NCBI RefSeq assembly: GCF_000013865.1
Contig: NC_007950.1
Span: 186,001 to 250,000 of the forward strand
DNA length: 64,000 nt
Direction: 5' to 3'
Source of the DNA: Polaromonas sp. JS666
GTDB taxonomy: Bacteria > Pseudomonadota > Gammaproteobacteria > Burkholderiales > Burkholderiaceae_C
Of this stretch, positions 33,897 through 41,932 are shown in pieces. The notes beneath the pieces were generated by a model. It ran no database searches, was not told the DNA's origin, and worked only from the letters and a program-made list of their open reading frames with translations. Position 1 is the stretch's first letter; the number at the start of each line of letters is the position of its first letter. Both the position numbers and the translations under genes were made by a program.

Positions 33897-34871
33897 CTAG
33901 GCATCGGGCTCGTATCCAAAAATGAGTTTGGTGGCGTAGTTGCCGTCGGCATCGAGGCCAATCACTTCGCGCAGCTCGCACAATCGAAGTTCATTGCCCT
34001 TGGCAGTAGTCACCTCAGACATAAACCCCAAGACGTGGGCGGCCGAGGCAATGCGCTTGCGGTGAGATATGAGCGGCAGGCTGGGCTGGCCCTCAATGCA
34101 CATGTCTTCCAGCTTCTCCAGGATGCTTTGGGCGTCGTCTGCATGCAGCGTCGCCACAGTGCCAGGATGCCCCGACTTGGCGGCATAAATGAGGTCGTAT
34201 GCTTCTTCGCCTCGAACCTCGCCAACAATGATCCGGTCTGGAAAGCCGCGCATGGCGGATTTGATCAGGCGTCTGACCGAGACTCCCTGCTCGCTATCAG
34301 CCTCGAAGTAGACGACGTTTTCTTGCCGGAGATTGAGCTCGTGGATCGTCTCGATCACGATCATTCGCTGGTCGTCGGGAATAACCGCAAGCAAGGAATT
34401 CGCGAGGGTAGTCTTCCCTGAGCCGGTCCCGCCCGCGAGGAAGATATTCTTCTCCTCAAGCACCGCATTCGTCAGGTATGCGGCGACAGCCTCGGTAAGT
34501 AGGCCCCGGCCCACCAATTGATCGAGGGTGAACACGCTAGAGCCCAGCTTCCGAATGGTGAGGCACGATCCCATCACTGCGACCGGCGAAAGCCATGCCT
34601 CAATCCGGTAGCCCGGAAGCTGCGCACTTATGATCTTGTGCCCGGTGGCGTTGCCAACGCCTACCTCGCGAAAGCTGATTGAGGCGAGATTGGTGATCGC
34701 AGACGAGATTTCCTGGTCACTGATCTTGATGTCGACCCGGTGCTTTTTAGACCCATATCTCTTGACGAAGACTTTGTCCGCGCCGTTGATCATCACCTCT
34801 GTGACATCAGCCGCGCGCAGGAGCTCCATGACAGGAGCCAGATAGTCGAGTGCCAAGGATTGCGATTGCAT
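33897..34871 (-). CDS. trbB: TrbB/VirB11 T4SS ATPase
   Basis: 324 residues. Walker A FLAGGTGSGKTTLANSLL, Asp box VIETIHELNLRQ, Walker B DRIIVGEVRGEEAYDLIYA, His box TLHADDAQSILEKLEDM. Hexameric cytoplasmic ATPase switching between pilus assembly and DNA transfer. Its ATG at 34871 has no Shine-Dalgarno; a 12-bp hairpin ends six bases before it. Confidence 0.92.
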   Translation of the reverse strand: MQSQSLALDYLAPVMELLRAADVTEVMINGADKVFVKRYGSKKHRVDIKISDQEISSAITNLASISFREVGVGNATGHKIISAQLPGYRIEAWLSPVAVMGSCLTIRKLGSSVFTLDQLVGRGLLTEAVAAYLTNAVLEEKNIFLAGGTGSGKTTLANSLLAVIPDDQRMIVIETIHELNLRQENVVYFEADSEQGVSVRRLIKSAMRGFPDRIIVGEVRGEEAYDLIYAAKSGHPGTVATLHADDAQSILEKLEDMCIEGQPSLPLISHRKRIASAAHVLGFMSEVTTAKGNELRLCELREVIGLDADGNYATKLIFGYEPDA

Positions 34872-34876
34872 GGCAC

Positions 34877-34906
34877 AAATTTAGAGGCGAAAGGGCCTCT
34901 AAATTT
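34877..34906 (-). promoter_or_regulatory. Leader hairpin immediately upstream of trbB start
   Basis: AAATTTAGAGGC and its perfect complement GCCTCTAAATTT (12 bp) are separated by six bases, ending six bases from the trbB ATG. It replaces the expected ribosome-binding site. Could be an operator for a dimeric repressor or an RNA structure controlling translation. Confidence 0.55.
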
Positions 34907-34929
34907 TCTAGAAATACCCCTGAATTCAC
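34899..34929 (-). promoter_or_regulatory. Conserved AATT-N7-ATTTC box upstream of trbB
   Basis: Minus strand AATT-CAGGGGT-ATTTC at about 34924-34909, followed by AAAATTT that runs into the leader hairpin. One of five such boxes in the window. Confidence 0.55.
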
Positions 34930-34958
34930 CGATTTCCCCTTTTTAAGGAGATCAGCGA

Positions 34959-35603
34959 TCAGCGCGTGAAGATCGGCTGAGTGTGGCGAATAGCGAAGCT
35001 GAAAGGAAGCGCCGTGGCGATCACCCAGAACGGCATGAAGAGTGGAGTGACAACATAGGTCGGGATGATGATGCTGAGCAACGGTACCGCGCAGAGGAGG
35101 ATGGTGATGTGAAACCCGAGGCTAAAAGCGGTAGGGTTCTGATGTCCCAAGCTTGCAAACTTCACATGTCGCATCTGAAACCCGTCAAATATCACCGCTA
35201 CAACAAAGGGCAGAAGTATCAGAAGCCAGGCGAGAAGGACTATGAGCCGCAAAATTACGCTGTAGAGCTGCACTGAAAGCGCCCGCACTTTTGAGTCTGC
35301 TTCCTGCGCGAAATACGTCGCCACATTGCTCCCAACCTGGTGAGCCAATCGCGTGTCATCCTGGGAGTGCTGCAGGTTGTTCAGACCGGCCTGAACACCG
35401 GTGGTGCCGAAGATAAGCGAGTGAGCGAGATTTGCCGCGCTGGTAATCTCGTCGGTGTAGTGGTCACCGAACACGCGCGCAATTGACGCCTGCTCGCGCT
35501 TGAGGCTTGTTAGAAGGTTCTCAGCTGACACCAGAAACGGGACGACGAAGATGCCAACAAGGGCAAGGATGATCCAGAACCCTATGTGTGATGTGCTTTT
35601 CAT
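34959..35603 (-). CDS. DUF4400-like conjugation membrane protein
   Basis: 214 residues with an N-terminal helix (GFWIILALVGIFVVPFLVSA), a soluble loop, and three further helices in the second half; the loop FDGFQMRHVKFASLGHQNP resembles DUF4400 proteins encoded next to traD in SXT/R391, IncA/C and many ICEs. Start overlaps the preceding gene by four bases. Role unknown. Confidence 0.55.
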   Translation of the reverse strand: MKSTSHIGFWIILALVGIFVVPFLVSAENLLTSLKREQASIARVFGDHYTDEITSAANLAHSLIFGTTGVQAGLNNLQHSQDDTRLAHQVGSNVATYFAQEADSKVRALSVQLYSVILRLIVLLAWLLILLPFVVAVIFDGFQMRHVKFASLGHQNPTAFSLGFHITILLCAVPLLSIIIPTYVVTPLFMPFWVIATALPFSFAIRHTQPIFTR

Positions 35604-36193
35604 AGAACGCCAAGTCCTGAGTTTTGGGGTCTGAACAGCAAACGGGCGGCCTCGGCCGGCGTCATTATTTGGGCTGCGATAAGGTATTTGCCCATCACAT
35701 ACTCACCCTCGTCGGCCCTTATCGGGTAGCTGCTGATCAGGTAGTCTTCTGGCAGCCGGTCTGCCCACTCGCCATAGGGACCGCTCGACGGGTCCCAGAC
35801 GAGAACGTCAGCCTTCTGGTTTGGGGAAGCGGCTTCAACTCTGTTGGTCACCACGATCTCGCCGCTCTCCAACAGCACTTCCAGATAGCTTGCCGCAGCC
35901 CGGTCGGGGGGAGCACCAAGACTGCGTTTCATACGGAAATTTGCAATTGCTCGGGCCACCAGCTCTCCCACAATCGGCTGATCCCCAGGACCTTTCAGGT
36001 CTTGGCCCATCAAGCGAGCGAGTTTCAGCGATGCCGTCTGAAGCGGTGGCCACATGGCCCATACCGCCTTTCTTCCTTCAAGGTGCCCTTTGGAGTCGAG
36101 CCAGGGTATCAGCCATGAGGAATGATCCTTCTCAGCCTTGGCAGCCGGCGGGGAGCTAGATTTCGGGATGAGGCGAAGGATGTTTGAAGACAT
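35600..36193 (-). CDS. Conserved-looking transfer protein, function unknown
   Basis: 197 residues, soluble, no signal. The C-terminal part (ADRLPEDYLISSYPIRADEG ... YLIAAQIMTPAEAARLLFRP) appears well folded. It lies seven bases after traD and overlaps the DUF4400-like gene, so it belongs to the coupling-protein module. No family recognised. Confidence 0.6.
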   Translation of the reverse strand: MSSNILRLIPKSSSPPAAKAEKDHSSWLIPWLDSKGHLEGRKAVWAMWPPLQTASLKLARLMGQDLKGPGDQPIVGELVARAIANFRMKRSLGAPPDRAAASYLEVLLESGEIVVTNRVEAASPNQKADVLVWDPSSGPYGEWADRLPEDYLISSYPIRADEGEYVMGKYLIAAQIMTPAEAARLLFRPQNSGLGVL

Positions 36194-36199
36194 GGATGC

Positions 36200-38107
36200 T
36201 TAATTTTGAAATTCGAGAATTGGGATGCGGCCTTTGAAGATCTTGGCCCTGTTTACGACTGCAACATACTGGAGGTCAGGCATAGACATCAGCACGCTGC
36301 GTGGGATCATCACGCGATTCTTTTCGCTAAAGCTGATGCTCTTCGTCGCCGAGTACTCCAACCCAACGTCCTCCGTTTTCTGACCGGAACCCTGCGAGCG
36401 ATTGGCCGAAACGACGTCGACCTCGCCGAACTTGTCCGAGATCAGGTCCAGGGTGTCGGTGTCCTGTGTGGCGCCCACAATCAGGTTGTTCATGTTGGCC
36501 ATGAATCGCTTTGCGGCGTTCACATCCCCGCCCATTTTGGTGACGATGTCGCTGAACGCCTGGAACGCAAGGTAGACGTGGATGCCAGCGCCGCGCCCCT
36601 TGTTGCAGATCTCAATGAGCGGCGCGCAGATCGCATTCGACCCTTCGTCGATTAGAAGGTGAACGCGCTTTTGGCGCTTCTGCCCGGGCTCGGTGTAGTT
36701 GTAGAGAGAGCCCGCTTCGGCGGCAAGATCCGAAATCGCAAATGCGGCGATTGCGGAGGCCACGGCCGGATCCGATAGGGCGTCCGTGCCCATGTAGAAG
36801 ATCTTCCCCTCCTGAATGACCTTCCCCATGTCATAGATAGGCCGGAGATCCGTCGGATCGTCATAGTCCGGCGAGAGCATCCCGCGAAGGTCTCCGGTGG
36901 ACAGCTTTGTCAGCGTTGGCGTCAGGGCAACGATCATCTTCCCGAACCACTCGCGGTTTGACTCCAGATTGCCAATGAGGCTATCGATCTCCGCTGGTTT
37001 CGGACCCTGGTATTCCTTGAAGAAGGCGATCAAGGCCAACAGTCGCGGTTCAGCCTTCTCTGCGAAGGTGGACTTGGCTCTGCCGCCCTTCGCGTTCTGC
37101 GCGGACGTGATGCTTTGGATCTTCTCGTTGATTTGCGACGAGAAGTTGTCGACGCGAGGCGTGAGCCACTGGACCAGGACGTCTTCACACAGCTTCTCGG
37201 AGTTATCCAGGGCGCGGATATGGTCGAGGATTGACGCAATCGTCGGCCGGCGCCCAATGATCTTCATGCAGGCCACAATGCTCGTAATAACCTGCCAGCA
37301 AAAGTCGATGAAGTTGTTTCCTTCTTCACCGGCGCTGATGATCTGCGTGATTCGAGAAGCTACCTGGGATTCACGCTCCCAGTTCTTCAGGCCGTCGAAA
37401 CGCACACCTTGGCTTGGAAATGCCGGATGGAAACTGATGAAGCGCGAGGGATCCCCGCAGGCGGTCGCCGCGTCCTGTCCAATCGCTTTCAAATCCTTGT
37501 CCCCTTTCGGGTCGATGATGATGACCGTGTCGCCCGCGCGCACGAATTGGTAGACGAGCAGTTTGTACAAGCTGGTCTTGATCGCACCTGTCGTCGCCGC
37601 AATGGCCGTGTGGCCAGCAAAGCCGGTGAACGGAACAATTACATCTTTTTCGGTGCCGAGTCCGTGCACCCACTGGCGGCCCTTCATGCCGCGCGGATCG
37701 AACTTAACGCCTTTCAGCCTGAGGAACCAGTTGGGGGGATAGATCTCCTCGGTGTCCCGTTTCAGGATGTCGTAGGCCTGCTGTGTATGGCTAGGCTGCC
37801 ACTCCCATCCCCAGCCGAGCCATACGCTGTCCTGCAGCTGCTTCTGCACGCCGTCCAGCTGCGAAGTGCTGACTTTGTCGATCGCGGCCCCGGACAGGCG
37901 GACTTTGTAGTCCCATACCTGCGCAGCCTGGTAGTAGCGCAGGACCATCATGAACATGGCGAAAAACAGCATCATCGCCATAGCCGTCCCTGACAGGTTG
38001 GAAAACAGCGCGAGTCCCACGATCCAGAGCAGCGCGAGGGACCAGGCCAAGGCTGCCCGACCTTCGAAAACGGGGCGAAAGAGTGAGTCGGCTTTCAGTT
38101 CACGCAT
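36200..38107 (-). CDS. traD: TraD-like type IV coupling protein
   Basis: 635 residues from the ATG at 38107. Two N-terminal membrane helices (ALAWSLALLWIVGLALFSNL; AMMLFFAMFMMVLRYY), then the VirD4/TraD ATPase: AATTGAIKTSLYKLLVYQ in the Walker A position, VIIIDPKGDKDLKAIG, Walker B RVHLLIDEGSNAI and GAGIHVYLAFQAFSDI. It matches the SXT/TOL-type TraD. Oddity: both Walker A glycines are changed (A at the first position, I directly before KT instead of G). It brings the relaxosome to the T4SS channel. The start lies just past the traI stop. Confidence 0.85.
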   Translation of the reverse strand: MRELKADSLFRPVFEGRAALAWSLALLWIVGLALFSNLSGTAMAMMLFFAMFMMVLRYYQAAQVWDYKVRLSGAAIDKVSTSQLDGVQKQLQDSVWLGWGWEWQPSHTQQAYDILKRDTEEIYPPNWFLRLKGVKFDPRGMKGRQWVHGLGTEKDVIVPFTGFAGHTAIAATTGAIKTSLYKLLVYQFVRAGDTVIIIDPKGDKDLKAIGQDAATACGDPSRFISFHPAFPSQGVRFDGLKNWERESQVASRITQIISAGEEGNNFIDFCWQVITSIVACMKIIGRRPTIASILDHIRALDNSEKLCEDVLVQWLTPRVDNFSSQINEKIQSITSAQNAKGGRAKSTFAEKAEPRLLALIAFFKEYQGPKPAEIDSLIGNLESNREWFGKMIVALTPTLTKLSTGDLRGMLSPDYDDPTDLRPIYDMGKVIQEGKIFYMGTDALSDPAVASAIAAFAISDLAAEAGSLYNYTEPGQKRQKRVHLLIDEGSNAICAPLIEICNKGRGAGIHVYLAFQAFSDIVTKMGGDVNAAKRFMANMNNLIVGATQDTDTLDLISDKFGEVDVVSANRSQGSGQKTEDVGLEYSATKSISFSEKNRVMIPRSVLMSMPDLQYVAVVNRAKIFKGRIPILEFQN

Positions 38108-38109
38108 CG

Positions 38110-39945
38110 TCAAACCTTTGCATCAATGGCCATCCCGACCTTGGCGGCGAAGTCGAGCTTCACCGCGAATGCCATACGGGGAGTTGGCGAGTCAGAAAAC
38201 ACAACCTTGGAGACTAAGGCCACACCTTTTTCCTGAGGATTCCTTGCAATCACGCCAACTCGTTCGAGCGGGTTCAACACATCTGCCAGGTCATAGCCTG
38301 CCGTGTTCGTGAGCCAGTTGACACAAATTGCCACCCCCCAATCAAGAACCTTCACTCGGTCTCCGCGATATGCAAGACTTTGCTCGATGACCATGCCCAA
38401 GGCGTTGGCCGTGTCATCGTCATCTTTCATCTTCAGACGCTTGAGCCAGTCTTGAGGAACACGCTTTCCTGGGTGTGGACTTGAATCGCCTCCCACCTCC
38501 ACTGAATCGGTCGAGACTACGAGCGCCGGCGGCACCTTGTGGGCGGAACTCTCTTTATTGGCCGAAGGGCTTGCTGCCGATGTAGTCACCTTCACCTGCG
38601 TGGTCGGCGCGTCAGCAACTAGTGCGGATGGCTGCTCTGCAGCAGCGCCGGCCGCGCGAGGCGTGTTCACCGCATCCACCGTACGGGCGGCAGCCAGGGT
38701 CAACTGCTCGGCCTGAGCCTCAACCATAGCCTTCCCATAGGGGGACGGAACGGGTTGGAAGTCGAGGTGACCCAACAGCACAGCCGGATCTTTGAAACGC
38801 ATGGCCGACACAACATACTTCTCGGCTCCGACCACAATGTCGTGCACCCACACGCCTGTATCCTTGCCAATGACCACACCGCTTTGACCCAACATCTCCG
38901 CAAGCGTTACCGAAGAAAGCGGCATTCCCTTGAGCTGCCGCTTCGCAAAAATCGAAGTTACGTCCTCAAGCCCGCGTGGCCACGCCACGTAGAGTCCATC
39001 GGACCCCCAGAACAGGCAACCGTTTGGATCATTGAGCTTCCACTCCCTCTCTTCGATCAGCTCGCGCAGCGCATTCAGGAGGTGAATCTCAAACTGGGTG
39101 CCGATGGTAAGGCGCCCGAATCGTGCGGGATGTTGCAGGGCCTCGACCTCTTTAACCCGCCCAATGACGCCGTTCAAGACCTTTCCAAGAATGCTGTCGG
39201 CAGCCAGCATTTCCCGAGTTGCTGCGACATTCAGATCTCGAATAATTTGGGAATCTGTCTGGGACAACCAGTTCATGATTTCGGGAGGGACGATCGCAGA
39301 AAGGACCGAAGCGCCCTCAGCGCCGGTAACGCGCGCCTTCTCGTGCCAGATTACGAAGTATCGATCGGCAGATCGCTCCTTCAGCCACGTGAGAAGTGGA
39401 ACACCATACTTTGGCCACTGAGTCCCGTCGGCGACGGTCACAGTCATTTGTCCTACGGGAAGGTGCAACTGCGAAAGCAGCCCGGCCAAGAAGGCGGAGT
39501 ATCTCCATGCACCGATGGTCCGGTGGCGTTCCTCAATCGTAGATTCAGGGACGAAGATCTTTCCCTCGGCCGCCTGCCTGGCCATCAGCGCGATGTCCAG
39601 GCTCATGTTGAAAAGTCCACCTGGTCCGCTGTAGTGCGACGAGGAAGTGGCGGGCAGTAGGTGGACATGACTGGCCAGGAGCCGAATCGGTGTCATGTAA
39701 AGCCGCTCGAACTCGCTCGCCGTACCGCCGGCAATCTCGACAAGACGTTTTAGCTTCGCCTCCGCACCGTGCAGGAGCTGCTCCGCATCGATTACAGGCA
39801 GGCCAGGGTCTAGCGGAGGATAAATCGCCTCAAGACTGGCCTTGGACGCCTGCCAGCGAGAGCTGTTCGCAAGAGTGGCCCGTTGTTCGACGATTGGAGC
39901 GAGTGGCGCCGCTGCCTTGCGGGTGAAAATATTGAAGATGGACAT
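38110..39945 (-). CDS. traI: MOBH-type TraI relaxase-like protein
   Basis: 611 residues. The TraI_2 domain occupies residues ~50-330: ERLYMTPIRLLASHVHLLPA, then SHYSGPGGLFNMSLDIALMA, then WRYSAFLAGLLSQLHLPVGQ. A Ser/Ala/Thr-rich linker and a C-terminal TraI-type domain (residues ~505-605) follow. In canonical MOBH relaxases the equivalents of NMSL and LLSQL contain His (HSL) and His-Asp (LLHDIGK); both appear altered, so the metal site may differ or be inactive. Encoded just before traD as in SXT and IncA/C. Relaxase identity is strong by family and context; activity uncertain. Confidence 0.75.
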   Translation of the reverse strand: MSIFNIFTRKAAAPLAPIVEQRATLANSSRWQASKASLEAIYPPLDPGLPVIDAEQLLHGAEAKLKRLVEIAGGTASEFERLYMTPIRLLASHVHLLPATSSSHYSGPGGLFNMSLDIALMARQAAEGKIFVPESTIEERHRTIGAWRYSAFLAGLLSQLHLPVGQMTVTVADGTQWPKYGVPLLTWLKERSADRYFVIWHEKARVTGAEGASVLSAIVPPEIMNWLSQTDSQIIRDLNVAATREMLAADSILGKVLNGVIGRVKEVEALQHPARFGRLTIGTQFEIHLLNALRELIEEREWKLNDPNGCLFWGSDGLYVAWPRGLEDVTSIFAKRQLKGMPLSSVTLAEMLGQSGVVIGKDTGVWVHDIVVGAEKYVVSAMRFKDPAVLLGHLDFQPVPSPYGKAMVEAQAEQLTLAAARTVDAVNTPRAAGAAAEQPSALVADAPTTQVKVTTSAASPSANKESSAHKVPPALVVSTDSVEVGGDSSPHPGKRVPQDWLKRLKMKDDDDTANALGMVIEQSLAYRGDRVKVLDWGVAICVNWLTNTAGYDLADVLNPLERVGVIARNPQEKGVALVSKVVFSDSPTPRMAFAVKLDFAAKVGMAIDAKV

Positions 39946-39971
39946 GACACATAAGTGTGATGTCCTGCGGC

Positions 39972-40005
39972 CGAATTTCGGGGGATGAAATCACCCCGAA
40001 TTGAG
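39972..40005 (-). promoter_or_regulatory. Conserved AATT-N7-ATTTC box and inverted repeat upstream of traI
   Basis: Minus strand AATT-CGGGGTG-ATTTC followed by CCCCCGAAATT; the whole forms an imperfect palindrome AATTCGGGG...CCCCGAAATT. Lies 27-60 bases before the traI ATG, between it and the flhC-like stop. Confidence 0.55.
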
Positions 40006-40030
40006 CTATTTCCCTGCCGCGGGGGATTAT

Positions 40031-40624
40031 CTAAGCCACTTTTGCGTGCCGCGGAACCATAGGATCGGCTTTTGACGTAGCTTTGCGGTTGGCGGTAGCC
40101 AGCAAATCGCAGAAAACACAATCGATGGAGGTGACCGAGATGTGTTTCGTCAGGAGATTTCGCGATCCACATGCGCCGCACCTGTGCAGCCGGCTCTCGC
40201 GAGTTTCTATTTCAAGGGCGACAACATACCAGTGGTCAAACGAAATGAGTTGTTTCTCGTCGATTCCGAAGCCGGCCTTGCGCCGGTATAGGCGGTACAC
40301 GACCACGAGAGCGGACTCAAATGCCACGCCTGCACACCGCAAGTCGCTAAATTGCGTGTACAGCGCGTTAAGGTTCGACCGGTAGGTGAGACTGCGGTAC
40401 ATCAGGACAACCTGCTTGCAGGAAGGTTGCGTTCCTCCTGGTGGCCTGAGGTCGCTTGTCTCGTAGATTCGCCTGGCGGCCATCTCGGCATACTGATGTG
40501 GCACGAGCTGAGCAATAGTCGCCGGCCGGGCCCTAAAACTAACCAGCTCTCGAATACTTGTGATCTGTTCTGGTGGCACCACGGCCACCAAGGTCTCGCG
40601 CTTGAGTCTACTTCCCGCTTGCAT
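40031..40624 (-). CDS. FlhC-like transcriptional activator subunit
   Basis: 197 residues. The C-terminal half matches FlhC: LRCAGVAFESALVVVYRLY, then SFDHWYVVALEIETRESRL and a zinc site CGACGS...CVFC (two CxxC pairs). FlhC with FlhD forms a hetero-oligomer that activates sigma70 promoters. Plasmid- and ICE-borne FlhDC homologues (SetCD, AcaCD) are master activators of conjugation genes. It starts three bases after the flhD-like stop and directly precedes the traI unit. Confidence 0.78.
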   Translation of the reverse strand: MQAGSRLKRETLVAVVPPEQITSIRELVSFRARPATIAQLVPHQYAEMAARRIYETSDLRPPGGTQPSCKQVVLMYRSLTYRSNLNALYTQFSDLRCAGVAFESALVVVYRLYRRKAGFGIDEKQLISFDHWYVVALEIETRESRLHRCGACGSRNLLTKHISVTSIDCVFCDLLATANRKATSKADPMVPRHAKVA

Positions 40625-40627
40625 GAT

Positions 40628-40933
40628 TTACCGCCCTGATCCGTACTTCAACCGCGCGGCAGATCTAACGTGAGCCTGACCTTGCTCAGCCGGAAGGATT
40701 GATGCGTTGCGCAATGTGTCAGCGTCGATCAATGGTTGCAGGAGAAATGTTCCCAGCCCCGCCACCTTCTCCAGATCCGCTGAAGGGATCGACAGCGTCT
40801 GCGTCAGAAATTCGCTGGGGATGTTTAATCTCAGGCACAAGGCATCGCCTTGAGAGCTGTGGCGGGTAACGATGTTCAGAAACTGGCGGTTGAGAGCTGC
40901 AATATCGGCGTCGAGAACTTCAATCGATGACAT
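40628..40933 (-). CDS. FlhD-like transcriptional activator subunit
   Basis: 101 residues from the ATG at 40933 (AGGA upstream). FlhD pattern: ADIAALNRQFLNIVTRHSSQ, ALCLRLNIPSEFLTQTLSIP, ADLEKVAGLGTFLLQPLID. All-helical, partner of the FlhC-like protein encoded next. Very divergent, so identity rests on the pair and on size as well as sequence. The upstream region carries AGTGACA operator-like sites. Confidence 0.72.
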   Translation of the reverse strand: MSSIEVLDADIAALNRQFLNIVTRHSSQGDALCLRLNIPSEFLTQTLSIPSADLEKVAGLGTFLLQPLIDADTLRNASILPAEQGQAHVRSAARLKYGSGR

Positions 40934-40973
40934 GAATAAATCCTGAAAGGTAGAGAGCCGCGTTGGCCAGTAA

Positions 40974-41351
40974 TCAACGTCCGGTACCGCTACGGCCCAG
41001 CACCCAAATGCTGTTGCCAACCGCTCGAGCTTTCTCGAGATTGGTCAGATCGACTTGGGCAGCCTTCTCCTTTGCTTGCCCTTCGGCATCCACGAGTTGT
41101 TGTGACAGCTGGAGTGAACGCTCATTGACATTCAAAGGTTGAGTGACATCGTAGGAAGGCGCGCTTTGTGACGAGGAGGAGGTGGCCGCAGCGACACTGC
41201 CGTCATAGCCACCCGAATCCGGAATGATCAAGTTGCGATACTTTCCACATTTCATCCACGGAGGGCACCCCTGCGCGGCCGAAATGGCTGGCATTACACC
41301 GAAAAAAATCACAACTAGCAGAACGCGCTTGAGACATGAAATCACTAACAA
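40974..41351 (-). CDS. Small exported protein upstream of flhD-like gene
   Basis: 125 residues from a TTG at 41351 with GGGAG six bases upstream. Signal peptide (LLVVIFFGVMPAISAAQ), then a Cys pair (GCPPWMKCGKY) and a helical C-terminus (AEGQAKEKAAQVDLTNLEKA). No family recognised. First gene of the flhDC-like transcription unit, separated from flhD by 40 bases. Confidence 0.55.
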   Translation of the reverse strand: MLVISCLKRVLLVVIFFGVMPAISAAQGCPPWMKCGKYRNLIIPDSGGYDGSVAAATSSSSQSAPSYDVTQPLNVNERSLQLSQQLVDAEGQAKEKAAQVDLTNLEKARAVGNSIWVLGRSGTGR

Positions 41352-41418
41352 TCGAAGCTCCCTTTTTTTATCCTAAGTGAATGTGTTTAGAAACGCAACG
41401 TAATTTCTGATTTGTTAG

Positions 41419-41611
41419 AGTGACAAGACGAGAAATTTGCAAAGCTTACTAATGAAATCAAACGGCACAGTTTGTCACTCTGGAAGTGACAGCGGAGAGA
41501 AATGAATTCGAAAGGATTAATTACGGGGAAGTGCCGCGAATATGTGAACATTTACTAGTACCTCTATTTGTCCGGCGGTTGCAACACTTAGTCAATTAGG
41601 GGTGTGTCACT
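41419..41611. promoter_or_regulatory. Operator cluster upstream of the flhDC-like operon
   Basis: Three AGTGACA sites within 200 bases: AGTGACAA at 41419-41426; a perfect inverted repeat TGTCACT-CTGGA-AGTGACA at 41473-41491; and TGTCACT at 41605-41611. They lie 70-260 bases upstream of the start at 41351, in an AT-rich intergenic region. This is the expected position for repressor control of the transfer master activator. The repressor encoded at 50898-51524 has the same octamer at its own start. Confidence 0.55.
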
Positions 41612-41674
41612 TTTCACCACATACAGTCCAATCGGTTTTCGGCACATAGAAGCCGCCGCCGAAGATCGCCCCCT

Positions 41675-41845
41675 TCATTCCAAGGCCAAGAGGATCTCCC
41701 TGATCTCGCTGTCGATCTCGTCAGCCATGCTCAGCCAATGGCCGGTCACACGCTTGATGCTCGCGCCCTGGTGATTGCCTTGCCAATGGGCGAACAGCTC
41801 CCGGTAGCCAGCAAGCTCGACGCGCCATTTAGCAATGTTATTTAT
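41675..41845 (-). pseudogene. C-terminal remnant of an unidentified gene
   Basis: A minus-strand frame of about 55 codons, closed upstream by a TAG, with good protein-like character: WRVELAGYRELFAHWQGNH and then TGHWLSMADEIDSEIREILL, ending LALE-stop at 41677-41675. It has no start codon or ribosome-binding site in reach. Best read as the tail of a gene cut when the mnmH-to-higBA cargo arrived. Family not recognised. Confidence 0.4.
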
Positions 41846-41932
41846 CCGCTACGCGACGCACAAGGGCTCAAATTATTTGGTGAATCAGCTTTTTTCATGG
41901 ATACTTGAGGGTTTTTGAAATTTTTCGGTGCA

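Noticed and set aside
41352..41914. Origin of transfer or replication in the 41.4-41.9 kb gap
   Set aside because: The gap has operator-like repeats and a gene remnant, but no nic-like conserved site, iterons or DnaA boxes that I could support.
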